A stretch of DNA of 64,000 nt from Paenilisteria newyorkensis (GCF_000766145.1 NZ_JNFB01000003.1:1-64000), one strand, 5' to 3'; numbered from the stretch's first letter, positions 54,163-63,820 are shown. Notes: a model not told the origin generated them from the letters alone. A program made the numbers and translations.

Positions 54163-55294
54163 CTTCCGACACTCCTATCATTTCATGGTGACCAACAACC
54201 TCAATCTCGTCGCCACCCAAAATTTCCACATTATCCGCAATAACCGCATTTTCGCCTACAATCGCGCGTTTTAACACGACATTTTTCCCAATCACCGCAT
54301 TTGGCATGATGACACTATCCTCAATCACGCTATTCTCGCCAACCTTCACATTTTGCGACAATATCGAATGCTTCACCTGCCCATTAATAAAACAGCCATC
54401 CACAATCAGCGCATTTTTCACATCCGCCTGCTTCGTAATATGCTGTGGCGGCGCAATCGGGTTTTTCGAATAAATTCGCCATTCCCTATCCCGAATATTC
54501 AACTCGTGGCAAGGATTAATGAACTCCATATTCGCCTCCCACAAACTCGAAATCGTCCCAACATCCTTCCAATAACCCGAAAAACGGTACGCGAAAATAG
54601 GCTCGCCATTATTCAAATACGCTGGCACGATATTTTTACCGAAGTCACTCATATCAATATTTTTAGACTGCGCATCTTTCAAATACTGCTTCAACAAACT
54701 CCATTTAAATATATAAATCCCCATCGATGCCAAATTACTCTTCGGCTCAGCAGGTTTCTCATCAAACTCAATAATCCGCTCCGTATTATCCACGTTCATA
54801 ATCCCGAACCGCAACGCCTCTTCCATCGGCACCTCAATAACAGCCACCGTCAACGCCGCATTTTTCGCCTTATGATAATCGAGCATTTTCTCATAATCCA
54901 TTTTATAAATATGATCACCCGACAAAATAAGCACATACTCAGGATCATGACTATCGATAAAACTCACATTCTGATGAATCGCGTGCGCCGTCCCCTTAAA
55001 CCACTTCTCACCTTCCAAACTAAGATGCGGTTGCAAAATCGTCACGCCACCATTTTTATAATCCAGATCAAAATAAGACCCATCTCCAATATGATCGTTC
55101 AACTCGAGCGGCTGGTACTGCGTCACCACGCCCACCGTATCAATCCCTGAATTCGAACAATTGCTCAGCGAAAAATCAATAATGCGATATTTCCCGCCAA
55201 ACGAAACAGCCGGTTTTGCCATCGTTTTCGTTAAATCGCCGAGCCTTGAACCTTGTCCACCTGCTAAAATCATTGCAATCATGTCATTTTTCAT
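54152..55294 (-). CDS. glgC: Glucose-1-phosphate adenylyltransferase, GlgC subunit
   Basis: Catalytic subunit (380 aa): glucose-1-phosphate plus ATP to ADP-glucose, the committed step of glycogen synthesis. The active loop [32 protein letters not shown], the catalytic Asp in [15 protein letters not shown] and a C-terminal beta-helix ([24 protein letters not shown]) are present. No clear ribosome site precedes the ATG, and glgB ends 35 nt upstream, so expression may be low or use another feature. An alternative start is the fifth codon. Confidence 0.94.
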   Translation of the reverse strand: MKNDMIAMILAGGQGSRLGDLTKTMAKPAVSFGGKYRIIDFSLSNCSNSGIDTVGVVTQYQPLELNDHIGDGSYFDLDYKNGGVTILQPHLSLEGEKWFKGTAHAIHQNVSFIDSHDPEYVLILSGDHIYKMDYEKMLDYHKAKNAALTVAVIEVPMEEALRFGIMNVDNTERIIEFDEKPAEPKSNLASMGIYIFKWSLLKQYLKDAQSKNIDMSDFGKNIVPAYLNNGEPIFAYRFSGYWKDVGTISSLWEANMEFINPCHELNIRDREWRIYSKNPIAPPQHITKQADVKNALIVDGCFINGQVKHSILSQNVKVGENSVIEDSVIMPNAVIGKNVVLKRAIVGENAVIADNVEILGGDEIEVVGHHEMIGVSEDEG

Positions 55295-55329
55295 AATTAT
55301 CTGGGACTGCTAACGAAAGCAAATCCCTC

Positions 55330-57261
55330 TCACCGCCCTTTTTTATATCCTTTTATCCGTTTCGGTTTTATAATCAGTACACTCATTGCTGGCATTATTA
55401 CTTCAATACTATAGGCTTGCCCGTTATGCCCCTCATGACTCGTGCGCATTTCCGGCTGAGCCACATGCCACGTTCCGCCAAAATCATGCGACTCCGTATT
55501 CAATAGCTCCTCGTAAATCCCTTCATAAGGTACGCCAATCCGCACCCGCTGTCTTTCCACTGGCACAAAATTACACGCCACAATCAAGAAATCGCGAGGC
55601 TTTACACCTTGGCGAATAAACGTCAACAACGACTCATCCCGATTATCCGCATCCAAAATCGCCATTCCTGCCGGATCATGATCCAGCTCAAACAACGCCC
55701 GATGCTCCACATAAATCTCATTCAACGTCCGCACAAAAAACTGATACTGGTGATTCAAATCCTGCTCCAAATCCGTCCATTCCAATTCCTCCGCAAACTT
55801 CCATTCCAAAAATTGCCCCGTCTCATTGCCCATGAAATTCAATTTTTTCCCAGGGTGCGTCATCAAAAACGCCTCCAACGTTCGGATCCCAGCAAATTGA
55901 TTATAACGATCGCCTGGCATTTTGTGCATCATCGACTTCTTGCCATGCACCACTTCATCATGGGACAGCGCCAAAATATAATTCTCCTTAAACATATACA
56001 TAAACGAAAACGTCACGAGGTTAAAATGATCCTTGCGAAACAACGGGTCCATCTCGAAAAATTTCAAAATATCGTTCATCCAACCCATATTCCACTTATA
56101 ATTAAAACCAAGTCCGTTCGTGTCCACCGGCATCGTCACACCAGGATAAGCCGTACTTTCCTCCGCGATCATCAACATATCCGGATACCGCTTAAAAACC
56201 TCGGTGTTTAACTTTTGCACAAAAGCGACACCCGCCTTATTCACGTTGCCGCCATCCTCGTTTGCTTCCCAATACCCATCGTCATAATCCAAATAAATCA
56301 TGGCAGACACCGCATCGACCCGCAAACCATCCAAATGGCACATCTCAATCCAAAACAGCGCATTCGAAATCAAAAAACTATGCACCTCAGCCTTAGATAA
56401 GTCAAAATTAAGCGTTCCCCAGCGCACATTATCCGCCTGAAACGACTTCCAATACTCAAATTGCGGCGTCCCATCAAAATAAGACAACGCATTATCATTC
56501 CGGCAAAAATGCCCCGGCACCCAGTCCATAATCACGCCAATATTCGCCGCATGACACGCATCCACAAAGCCCATAAAATCTTCCAAGCTCCCGTAACGCG
56601 CCGACAATGCATAATATCCCGTAATCTGATAGCCCCAAGACGCGTCCAGCGGGTGTTCCATGAGCGGCATAAACTCAATATGCGTAAAGCCCATCTCCGC
56701 CACATAAGGAATCAACGTCTCCGCAAGTTCCGAAAACGTGTAAAACTCCGCATCTCTGCCATCCTTTGGTTTCCGCCAAGAACCCGCATGAACCTCATAA
56801 ATATTCAGCGGCGCCTGATACACACTTTTGCGCTTCCGCTTCGCCATCCAGCGCCCATCCGACCACTTAAAATCCGGTAATTTCGTCACAACCGCCGCAT
56901 CTTTCGGCCTCGTCTCAAACGCCAATGCATACGGGTCCATTTTTAATTTCCTGTGCCCATTCGCATCTTCCACCAGAACCTTATAATGCTGTCCCGGCTC
57001 CGCATCCGTCGAAAACCCTTCCCAAATCCCAGTCTCACCAATTTTCCTCAATTTCATTCCAGCATCCCAATCGCAAAAATCGCCCACAATGGCAATTCCC
57101 CTCGCGTTAGGAGCCCAGACACGAAACGAGAATCCTTCCTTACCGCGTCCATCAACTGCAAACTGACATCCCATCAGCTGATAACTCTGAAAATGACTCC
57201 CCGTATTAAATAAATATGTATCCGCTTCTGACATGTTCCCGATCTGCAATTTATTGCTCAC
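55330..57261 (-). CDS. glgB: 1,4-alpha-glucan branching enzyme
   Basis: GH13 branching enzyme (643 aa) that creates alpha-1,6 branches. An N-terminal CBM48 domain (about 35-130) precedes the catalytic barrel with VIMDWVPGHF, GLRVDAVSAMIYLDY (nucleophile Asp), MIAEESTAYPG (acid/base Glu) and ALSHDEVVHGK, and a C-terminal beta domain follows. First gene of the glgB-glgC-glgD-glgA-glgP-GH13 operon. Confidence 0.96.
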   Translation of the reverse strand: MSNKLQIGNMSEADTYLFNTGSHFQSYQLMGCQFAVDGRGKEGFSFRVWAPNARGIAIVGDFCDWDAGMKLRKIGETGIWEGFSTDAEPGQHYKVLVEDANGHRKLKMDPYALAFETRPKDAAVVTKLPDFKWSDGRWMAKRKRKSVYQAPLNIYEVHAGSWRKPKDGRDAEFYTFSELAETLIPYVAEMGFTHIEFMPLMEHPLDASWGYQITGYYALSARYGSLEDFMGFVDACHAANIGVIMDWVPGHFCRNDNALSYFDGTPQFEYWKSFQADNVRWGTLNFDLSKAEVHSFLISNALFWIEMCHLDGLRVDAVSAMIYLDYDDGYWEANEDGGNVNKAGVAFVQKLNTEVFKRYPDMLMIAEESTAYPGVTMPVDTNGLGFNYKWNMGWMNDILKFFEMDPLFRKDHFNLVTFSFMYMFKENYILALSHDEVVHGKKSMMHKMPGDRYNQFAGIRTLEAFLMTHPGKKLNFMGNETGQFLEWKFAEELEWTDLEQDLNHQYQFFVRTLNEIYVEHRALFELDHDPAGMAILDADNRDESLLTFIRQGVKPRDFLIVACNFVPVERQRVRIGVPYEGIYEELLNTESHDFGGTWHVAQPEMRTSHEGHNGQAYSIEVIMPAMSVLIIKPKRIKGYKKGR

Positions 57262-57329
57262 TTCACCACACCCTTTTTGAATAATCTGTTTTTTCTCTTT
57301 CTCAAAACAAAAAAATCATTCTGTCGCGT

Positions 57330-57358
57330 TCATTATGAAGTCAATCGGAAACCGTCAA
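57330..57358 (-). promoter_or_regulatory. Putative promoter of the glycogen operon
   Basis: On the minus strand TTGACG (57358-57353), a 17-nt spacer and TAATGA (57335-57330), about 70 nt before glgB. The -10 box is weak; CATAAT, two bases closer, is an alternative. I see no convincing cre site. Confidence 0.45.
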
Positions 57359-57459
57359 ACCTAATTTCCTTATTTCTAATATACCAGATTTCTTCCCTTT
57401 TTGAAAATAATACCACCAGTAAAATATATAACATTTTCATATTTTTAGAAATACGTCCA

Positions 57460-57492
57460 AAATAAAGAGCCTAAGCGCCGTAGCCTAGACTC
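57460..57492 (-). terminator. Terminator of lplA
   Basis: GAGTCTAGGC / GCTTAGGCTC stem followed on the minus strand by TTTATTTT, 12 nt past the stop. Confidence 0.85.
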
Positions 57493-57503
57493 TCCCGTCC
57501 TAT

Positions 57504-58499
57504 TTAATAAACCAAATCTAAAAAATCTTCCATTGTAATGTTACCAAAATAATGTTTTATCTCCACATCGGATAACGCTTTTTCAATCGCTTTTCGCTCG
57601 TAATTAACACCACGAAGCTTATCCTCAATCTCCGTCACATCGCCAACCCCGAAGAAATCACCGAAAATTTTCACGTCCGCAATCACGCTCTTCACAACGT
57701 CAAGACGCACATCGATGCCACCGACTGGAAAGCGCTTCGTCCGCTCCAAGTTAAACTTAGGTGACTTGCCATAATTCCAATCCCAGTTATTATAACGCTT
57801 CTCAGAAATCGCATGAATCTTCTCCCAGTCCGCCTCCGTGAGCACATACTCCTTCACATCCGCGACATTCTCCACATCGAAAATATCGAGCAACAACAAA
57901 TCGCGAAACTCCTCCGTCGTCATCTTGTTTTCCATGAACTCCGAAATGTTCGCAACCCGGCTACGCACCGACTTAATGCCCTTCGATTCGATCTTATCCT
58001 TGCGCACCTTCAGCGACGCCACAACATGATCCAAATTCAGATCAAGCATCAACGTTCCATGTGAAAACATCTTGCCCTTCGTTGCAAATTGCGCATTCCC
58101 AGACACTTTGAAGCCATCAATCAGCAAATCATTGCGCCCTTTCAACTCTGCATTCACACCTTGCTTCTTAAGCGCCGTCACAATCGGCTCCGTAAATTTC
58201 GCGAAGTTGTGGAACGAATCCCCATCATCCTTCGTAATAAAGCTGAAATTCAGATTCCCCTCATCATGATAAACCGCGCCACCGCCCGATAAACGACGCA
58301 CAACCTTGACGTTATTTGCCGCCACATATTCCGTATTAATTTCCTCAATCGTATTCTGATTCCGCCCAATAATAATCGACGGCTGGTTAATATAGAACAG
58401 CAACACCGGCTCATCCAACTCGAGCTCCGTCAAAATAAACTCTTCCACCGCCAAATTTATCGTCGGATCCAACACATTCTTATTATCAATAAAATACAC
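57504..58499 (-). CDS. lplA: Lipoate-protein ligase
   Basis: ATP-dependent ligase (331 aa) that attaches free lipoate to the lysine of E2 and GcvH proteins through lipoyl-AMP. Diagnostic segments are IIIGRNQNTIEEIN, VVRRLSGGGAVYHDEGNLNFSF, the catalytic-lysine region GFKVSGNAQF and HGTLMLDLNLD; the C-terminal accessory domain (about 250-331) is present. It follows the MBL hydrolase gene by 14 nt, as lplJ follows yhfI in Bacillus. In L. monocytogenes this enzyme supports growth on host lipoate. Confidence 0.95.
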   Translation of the reverse strand: MYFIDNKNVLDPTINLAVEEFILTELELDEPVLLFYINQPSIIIGRNQNTIEEINTEYVAANNVKVVRRLSGGGAVYHDEGNLNFSFITKDDGDSFHNFAKFTEPIVTALKKQGVNAELKGRNDLLIDGFKVSGNAQFATKGKMFSHGTLMLDLNLDHVVASLKVRKDKIESKGIKSVRSRVANISEFMENKMTTEEFRDLLLLDIFDVENVADVKEYVLTEADWEKIHAISEKRYNNWDWNYGKSPKFNLERTKRFPVGGIDVRLDVVKSVIADVKIFGDFFGVGDVTEIEDKLRGVNYERKAIEKALSDVEIKHYFGNITMEDFLDLVY

Positions 58500-58513
58500 G
58501 CCTTACGTCCTCC

Positions 58514-59245
58514 TTAAAACTCAATAATCAGGCCTTTTTCAGCCAACACAATTTGCCCATCAAATGCCGACGCCGCTTCCGCTTTTAGCGTCGCCAACTC
58601 ACCAAACTGCGGCAAATGCGATAACAATAACGTCTTCACGCCAGCATCCTGCGCCAATTTTCCAACTTCCGTGCTCGCCATATGAATCTGACTTTTCCCA
58701 GCCAAATCCTTATAAAAATTCGTGTCCGCCATCAACAAATCCGCCCCCTTCGCAAAAGGAACAAACGACTCCTGATACGCCGAATCAGCCGTGAATACAA
58801 ACACCTTCCCATTCGCCTCCATCCGCATCGCATAACAAACAACCGGATGCACCGTCTTCAAAAACGTGATCGCAAAAGGCCCAACATGGAGCGGCTTGTT
58901 CGGATCATACGCCATACCCTCCGACACATTTGGCATTGAAAGATAAGAGAAGCCACGCGTATCCTCATCATGCCCATACATCGGCAACACCGGAACATCC
59001 GCGTTCATCCCACCAATCAAACGATAATGCTGCAAAATCCCAACATCCGCCACATGATCCGGATGATAATGCGAAATAATCGCCGCATCAATCTCGTTCG
59101 GATCCACATAATTCTGCATAATAGAAACGGCACTCGCACCGACATCAATCAATAATTTAAATCCATCCTCTTCCAATAAATAACTTGACGTTCCCTCATC
59201 CACTTTCGGAAAGCCACCCCAATGACCAAACACAGTCAACTTCAT
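58514..59245 (-). CDS. YhfI-like MBL-fold hydrolase
   Basis: Zinc-dependent metallo-beta-lactamase-fold hydrolase (243 aa) of the YhfI/RNase Z-like group. Metal motif SHYHPDHVADVG (about 57-68), then FTADSAYQESFV, LLMADTNFYKD and a final LLSHLPQ His. The substrate is unknown; the pairing with lipoate ligase is conserved in Bacillus. No signal peptide, hence cytoplasmic. Confidence 0.88.
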   Translation of the reverse strand: MKLTVFGHWGGFPKVDEGTSSYLLEEDGFKLLIDVGASAVSIMQNYVDPNEIDAAIISHYHPDHVADVGILQHYRLIGGMNADVPVLPMYGHDEDTRGFSYLSMPNVSEGMAYDPNKPLHVGPFAITFLKTVHPVVCYAMRMEANGKVFVFTADSAYQESFVPFAKGADLLMADTNFYKDLAGKSQIHMASTEVGKLAQDAGVKTLLLSHLPQFGELATLKAEAASAFDGQIVLAEKGLIIEF

Positions 59246-59322
59246 GCCGCCACGTCCTCTCTCGATTTAGTTTACCTATTTATCATACACTAAAACGGAG
59301 GTGGAGGGTAGATTTTGCGACT

Positions 59323-59364
59323 GAAAAAAACACGCCACACAGAACCAAAATCCCATGTGACGCA
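59323..59364 (-). terminator. Terminator of srtA
   Basis: GCGTCACA / TGTGTGGCG stem followed by GTTTTTTTC on the minus strand. Confidence 0.75.
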
Positions 59365-59375
59365 TTCTAAAAATC

Positions 59376-60035
59376 TTATTCAAAATACTTTTGTTTCGCT
59401 TCTTTCGTCAGCTTCTCTGTCGAAACCAATTTCCCAGTCGCGATAAAACGTTGATCGGTCTCTGTCGCAACATCACACGTGACTAGCGTAATCTGCGGTT
59501 CTTCCGTGTCATCAATCACGCCGACTTCTGTATCTTTCACGATTTTTGTATTTGTTACTTCATAGGTGTACAGATTCGTCAAATCGGTCAAATACACTTT
59601 GGCGCCTTCTTTCACATTCATTACTGGGCCAAATAGCATCGAACCGTTGCGCATATGATGTCCGGCAAGTGGGTAATTTCCTTTCCCCATCACCTGATCT
59701 GATCGCATTGTCGTCGCACCAGCAAGTAGGTTCGCTGTGTTTGTCCCTTTTAGGACCATCAAACTGAGGTCAACGCTCGGAATGGCAATCGAGCCTACAA
59801 CGGCATTTTTGTCATAATCTGCGGCACCTTTCACCACCGATGTCATCGAGGGCAATTCGACGCTCGCAAAATCAAAGTTCGCGTCTCTGTTATTATTTTT
59901 TTCAAGCGTTTCTGCACTGTAATTCGTTACCGAGTCCCGTCCACTTAGGTACTTCACAATCCCGCTTTTAATGAACGGCGAAAGTACAAGAAGTAACCCG
60001 ACTATTAAAATGATAATGGCAATCGTTTTCTTCAA
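59376..60035 (-). CDS. srtA: Class A sortase
   Basis: Membrane-anchored transpeptidase (219 aa) that cleaves LPXTG between Thr and Gly and links proteins to the wall. An N-terminal anchor helix (about 2-24) precedes the sortase barrel with the catalytic His in YPLAGHHM, Cys187 in TLVTCDV and Arg196 in DQRFIATG. The start is TTG with AAGGAGG eight nucleotides upstream. Length and motifs match Listeria SrtA. The small LPVTG protein at 12 kb is a potential substrate. Confidence 0.94.
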   Translation of the reverse strand: MKKTIAIIILIVGLLLVLSPFIKSGIVKYLSGRDSVTNYSAETLEKNNNRDANFDFASVELPSMTSVVKGAADYDKNAVVGSIAIPSVDLSLMVLKGTNTANLLAGATTMRSDQVMGKGNYPLAGHHMRNGSMLFGPVMNVKEGAKVYLTDLTNLYTYEVTNTKIVKDTEVGVIDDTEEPQITLVTCDVATETDQRFIATGKLVSTEKLTKEAKQKYFE

Positions 60036-60149
60036 TATATATTCCTCCTTGCTGTTCTTTTTATTATATAGTAGGTTTAGTGTCAAATGCAACCTAGAAA
60101 AGTGTTCGATATTATTCTCTACGTTCTTTTTTATACACGTAATCTCCTT

Positions 60150-60252
60150 CCTATATTCCCCAGTCTATTTCCAAATAAACCACCCAAGATTCCCCCTCCG
60201 AGCATCGATATTCCGCGCCGTTGAGGCATTCCTAGATGAACTCGGTCTCTAG
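60150..60252 (+). pseudogene. Possible remnant of a LysR-type regulator gene
   Basis: The frame ending at the TAG at 60250-60252 reads NHPRFPLRASIFRAVEAFLDELGL, similar in character to LysR-family C-termini (Pro-Arg then a helix ending in FLDEL). There is no start codon with a ribosome site and the rest of the gene is missing. This is weak evidence and may be chance. Confidence 0.25.
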
Positions 60253-60302
60253 ACGCATGTTTTTTAGTTTTGTTTTTGTTAAAGTTATGTTACAATTAGA
60301 TT

Positions 60303-60357
60303 AACTTGGGTTTGGAATTAGCGTAACGCTTCTTACATATAGAGCCCAGTTTTTTTT
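60303..60357 (+). promoter_or_regulatory. Terminator-like hairpin in the ltaS leader
   Basis: AACTTGGG pairs with CCCAGTT (one bulged T) around an inner GCG-taa-CGC hairpin, followed directly by eight T residues, all downstream of the putative ltaS promoter and 55 nt before the ATG. It has the form of an intrinsic terminator and may act as an attenuator. Confidence 0.5.
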
Positions 60358-60411
60358 ATTCTATTAAAGATGAAAGTACTTACTCACACAGAGTATTAGG
60401 AGAGGTGAACT

Positions 60412-62400
60412 ATGAACGAATGGAAACAAAAAGTCCTCAGCTTCTTAAGTAAGAACTACGGATTTTTTATTCTAGCCGTCATTCTATTCTGGCTAAAAAC
60501 GTATATTGCTTATCAAACGGAATTTAATCTTGGTATCGAGAATGCCATGCAACAATTTTTATTACTTATTAATCCGCTGAGTTCGGCTGTGTTCTTTATG
60601 GGACTTGCCTTATTTGCGAAAGGTCGACGCTCGTTTGTCTGGATTATTATCATCGATTTACTATTAACTATCGTCTTGTTTGCGAACATGGTTTACTACC
60701 GGTTCTTCAGTGATTTTATTACGCTGCCAAACATTAAAGAGGCGTCAAGCCTTGGCGAACAGAGTGGTAGTATCGGCGCTTTAATGAACTGGACCGATGC
60801 GCTTTACTTCTTGGATATCATTTTCCTGATTGGTTTATTGGTATTCCGTGTTGTGAAACCGAACAAAGAAGCGCGTATTCGTGCTCGTAAAACAGTTGGT
60901 GTGTTGACGCTAGGTGTGGCGATGTTCTTTGCTAACTTAGGTCTTGCTGAAATCGATCGTCCTGAGCTGTTAACGCGTACTTTTGACCGGACGTATATTG
61001 TGAAATATCTTGGTATGACGAACTTCCAGCTGTATGATGCAGTGAAAAGTACACAGAACTCGACGCAGCGTGCCCTTGCTGATAGTAGCGATGTCAATGC
61101 CGTGTTGAACTATACAAAATCGAATTATGCCGCGCCAAATCCAGAATACTTTGGTAAAGCGAAAGGCAAAAACGTGATTTACATTCACTTGGAGAGTTTC
61201 CAGCAGTTCTTGATTGGTTACAAGCTTCATGGTGAAGAAGTTACGCCATTTATCAACTCGTTCTTTAAGGACAAAAATACATTTAGCTTCACGAATTTCT
61301 TCCATCAAACTGGACAAGGAAAAACTTCCGATGCCGAAATGATGCTTGAGAATTCTTTATTCGGACTTCCACAAGGTTCTGCCTTCTCAACAAAAGGTAA
61401 GAATACGTATCAATCAGCGCCTGCGATTTTAGGTCAGCAAGGTTATGATTCAGCGGTTTTCCACGGTAACTATAAGAGTTTCTGGAATCGCGACGAAATT
61501 TACAAGCAATTCGGTTATAATCATTTCTTCGATGCCAGTTATTATGACATGAATGAAAAAGATGTTTCCAACTACGGTTTGAAAGATAAGCCTTTCTTCC
61601 AAGAATCAGAGAAGTATATTCAAACACTGAAACAGCCGTTTTACGCGAAGTTTATCACGCTGACGAACCACTTCCCTTATCCGATTTCGGAGGAAGAAGC
61701 AACGATTAAACCAGCAGAGACTGGTGATGCTTCCGTGGATAGCTACATCCAAACCGCGCGTTATTTAGATGAATCTGTGAAAAGTTTTGTCCAGTATTTG
61801 AAGGATAGCGGTTTGTATGAGAATTCGGTTATCGTGATGTACGGCGATCACTACGGTATTTCTGATAATCACGCGCAGGCTATGAGTAAAGTGCTTGGTA
61901 CGGATTACGATGCTTACCAAAACGCTCAAGCGCAACGTGTGCCATTCATGGTTCGTGTTCCTGGTGTGGAAGGTGGCGTGAAAGATACCTACGGCGGTGA
62001 AATCGATATTTTACCAACGCTTCTTCACTTGCTAGGTACGGATACGAAAAACTACGTCCAATTAGGTAATGACCTGCTTTCTAAAGATGCGAAACAAGTC
62101 GTGCCATTCCGAAACGGCGATTTCATTACTCCTGCTTACTCGATGATTGGTGGCAAGTTCTACAATCAGAAAACAGGTGAGGAAATCACAACTGAGACGG
62201 ACGCTATGAAAGCAACGAAAGACAATGTAGCTAAAGAGCTCGAACTTTCCGATGAAGTGTTACAAGGCGACCTGCTTCGTTTCTACACACCGGAAGGCTT
62301 CAAGAAAACAGATCCTTCGAAGTACAACTATAACAACAAGAATAAAACAATCAGCACAGACAAAGATAGTACAGACGGCACTTCGACTGAAACTAAATAA
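60412..62400 (+). CDS. ltaS: Lipoteichoic acid synthase
   Basis: Polymerises the polyglycerol-phosphate chain of lipoteichoic acid from phosphatidylglycerol on the outer membrane face. The 662-aa protein has five N-terminal helices (to about 185), a linker with the signal-peptidase-type site ALA (221-223), and an extracellular sulfatase-fold domain with Glu261, the catalytic Thr305 in GQGKTSDAEM, and HFPYPI and YGDHYGISDNHA metal motifs. A Thr/Ser/Lys-rich tail ends the protein. AGGAGAGG precedes the ATG. Confidence 0.95.
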   Translation: MNEWKQKVLSFLSKNYGFFILAVILFWLKTYIAYQTEFNLGIENAMQQFLLLINPLSSAVFFMGLALFAKGRRSFVWIIIIDLLLTIVLFANMVYYRFFSDFITLPNIKEASSLGEQSGSIGALMNWTDALYFLDIIFLIGLLVFRVVKPNKEARIRARKTVGVLTLGVAMFFANLGLAEIDRPELLTRTFDRTYIVKYLGMTNFQLYDAVKSTQNSTQRALADSSDVNAVLNYTKSNYAAPNPEYFGKAKGKNVIYIHLESFQQFLIGYKLHGEEVTPFINSFFKDKNTFSFTNFFHQTGQGKTSDAEMMLENSLFGLPQGSAFSTKGKNTYQSAPAILGQQGYDSAVFHGNYKSFWNRDEIYKQFGYNHFFDASYYDMNEKDVSNYGLKDKPFFQESEKYIQTLKQPFYAKFITLTNHFPYPISEEEATIKPAETGDASVDSYIQTARYLDESVKSFVQYLKDSGLYENSVIVMYGDHYGISDNHAQAMSKVLGTDYDAYQNAQAQRVPFMVRVPGVEGGVKDTYGGEIDILPTLLHLLGTDTKNYVQLGNDLLSKDAKQVVPFRNGDFITPAYSMIGGKFYNQKTGEEITTETDAMKATKDNVAKELELSDEVLQGDLLRFYTPEGFKKTDPSKYNYNNKNKTISTDKDSTDGTSTETK

Positions 62401-62406
62401 TCATCC

Positions 62407-62450
62407 AACCTCCCGTTCTAAGAAACTTTTAGGATGGGAGGTTTTCTTTT
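62407..62450 (+). terminator. Terminator of ltaS
   Basis: AACCTCCC-TTCTAA / TTTTAGGATGGGAGG stem followed by TTTTCTTTT. Confidence 0.92.
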
Positions 62451-62528
62451 GCACTTCTTTTAAAAAGCGCTTCCCTTTCGTGCTTTAAAATGCTATTCTA
62501 GAAAAAGATAAAGGGAGGTTTACTACAT

Positions 62529-63767
62529 ATGAAAATACTGAAAAACTACGCATTCAGCTTATTCTTAATCGCTGGAATTATCGTCGGAGGTGCGGCTGGC
62601 CTTATTTTTGGAGATAAGACATCGGTGGTTCGGCCGATTGGGGAATTATTTCTTAACTTGATGTTTGTCGTGATTGTGCCGCTGGTGTTTTTGAGCGTTT
62701 CGAGTGCGATTGCGAACATGCAAGGAATGAAGCGGCTTGGGAAGATTATGGGGACTATTTTTGCGGTATTCTTTACGACGGCTTTGATTGCTGCGGTGAT
62801 TGCGTTTATCGGGACGACGATTTATAATCCGCTAAAAGGCGTGGATATGACGCAGATTATCAAGAACTTGCCTGCTGCTCCAGAGGCGGCTAGCTCGACA
62901 ATTGGCGAGACGATCGTCAAAACGTTCACAGTGCCTGATTTTCTGGACTTATTCTCTAAATCTAACTTATTGCCCTTGATTGTGTTTTCGATCCTCTTGG
63001 GGCTCGCTACGTCGATGGCAGGCGCGAAAGGAAAACCAGTGGCTGATTTCTTGAACGCTGGAACGGAAGTTATTTTGAAAATGGTGAAGGTGATTATGTA
63101 CGCCGCGCCGATTGGTCTTGGTTGTTACTTTGCAGATACAGTTGGAAAACTCGGACCGCAGATTATTAATGGTTATTTGAATTCTTTCTTACTTTATTTA
63201 GTACTCGCGGTTATTTATTATTTCGGCGCTTTCACCTTGTATGCTTTTATCGCGGGTGGTCCGCTAGGTGTCAAAGTTTACTGGAAAAACGTTATTACAC
63301 CTTCGATTACAGCGATTGCTACATCATCGAGTGCGGCGTGTATTCCGGTTAACTTGCAGGCGACGAAAAAAATGGGTGTGCCGGATGATATCGCTGAAAC
63401 GGTCATTCCTCTTGGGGCTAATACGCATAAGGATGGCTCTGTGATGGGCGGAATTATCAAGATTATCTTCCTGTTCACGTTGTTTGGGAAGGATATGACT
63501 TCGCCGATGAGCATTCTTGCAATTATTGGTGTCGCTTTCCTTGTTGGTGCCGTCATGGGCGCGATTCCAAGTGGCGGTATGACTGGGGAATTGATGATTT
63601 GTGCGGTGTTTGGTTTCAATCCTGAGCTCGTTGGGACGATTATGATTATTAGCACTATAATTGATATACCTGCAACATTATTGAATTCCACAGGAAACAC
63701 GGTTTGTGCGATGCTTGTCAGCCGATTTGTGGAAGGTAAGAATTGGCTTTCGAAACAGTTTGCTTAG
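62529..63767 (+). CDS. Dicarboxylate/amino acid:cation symporter
   Basis: Membrane carrier (412 aa) of the DAACS (GltP/SstT-like) family, moving glutamate, aspartate, C4-dicarboxylates or Ser/Thr with Na+ or H+. Family signatures are the serine-rich hairpin AIATSSSAACIPVN, the following LGANTHKDGSVMGG and the late GAIPSGGMTGELMICAVFG. AAGGGAGG precedes the ATG. A strong terminator follows. Which substrate cannot be decided by eye. Confidence 0.9.
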   Translation: MKILKNYAFSLFLIAGIIVGGAAGLIFGDKTSVVRPIGELFLNLMFVVIVPLVFLSVSSAIANMQGMKRLGKIMGTIFAVFFTTALIAAVIAFIGTTIYNPLKGVDMTQIIKNLPAAPEAASSTIGETIVKTFTVPDFLDLFSKSNLLPLIVFSILLGLATSMAGAKGKPVADFLNAGTEVILKMVKVIMYAAPIGLGCYFADTVGKLGPQIINGYLNSFLLYLVLAVIYYFGAFTLYAFIAGGPLGVKVYWKNVITPSITAIATSSSAACIPVNLQATKKMGVPDDIAETVIPLGANTHKDGSVMGGIIKIIFLFTLFGKDMTSPMSILAIIGVAFLVGAVMGAIPSGGMTGELMICAVFGFNPELVGTIMIISTIIDIPATLLNSTGNTVCAMLVSRFVEGKNWLSKQFA

Positions 63768-63777
63768 ATTTACTTGC

Positions 63778-63820
63778 AAGGCGAAGAGAGGTTTTAGGAC
63801 TTCTTTTCGCCTTTTTATTT
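63778..63820 (+). terminator. Terminator of the symporter gene
   Basis: AGGCGAA / TTCGCCTTTTTATTTT stem and T-run, 12 nt past the stop. Confidence 0.88.

Larger units (their letters stand above)
60036..60411. other. Intergenic region between srtA and ltaS
   Basis: 376 nt. The left part holds the srtA promoter region. At 60150-60252 a plus-strand frame resembles the C-terminal end of a LysR-type regulator. The right part carries a likely ltaS promoter (TACAAT at 60291-60296) and a terminator-like hairpin at 60303-60357. Confidence 0.5.

Noticed and set aside
54353-55150. Long plus-strand open frame (265 codons) opposite glgC
   Set aside because: Exact antisense of a well-supported gene, rich in Arg/Ile/His/Asn as expected from a reversed frame, with no ribosome site or family motif.
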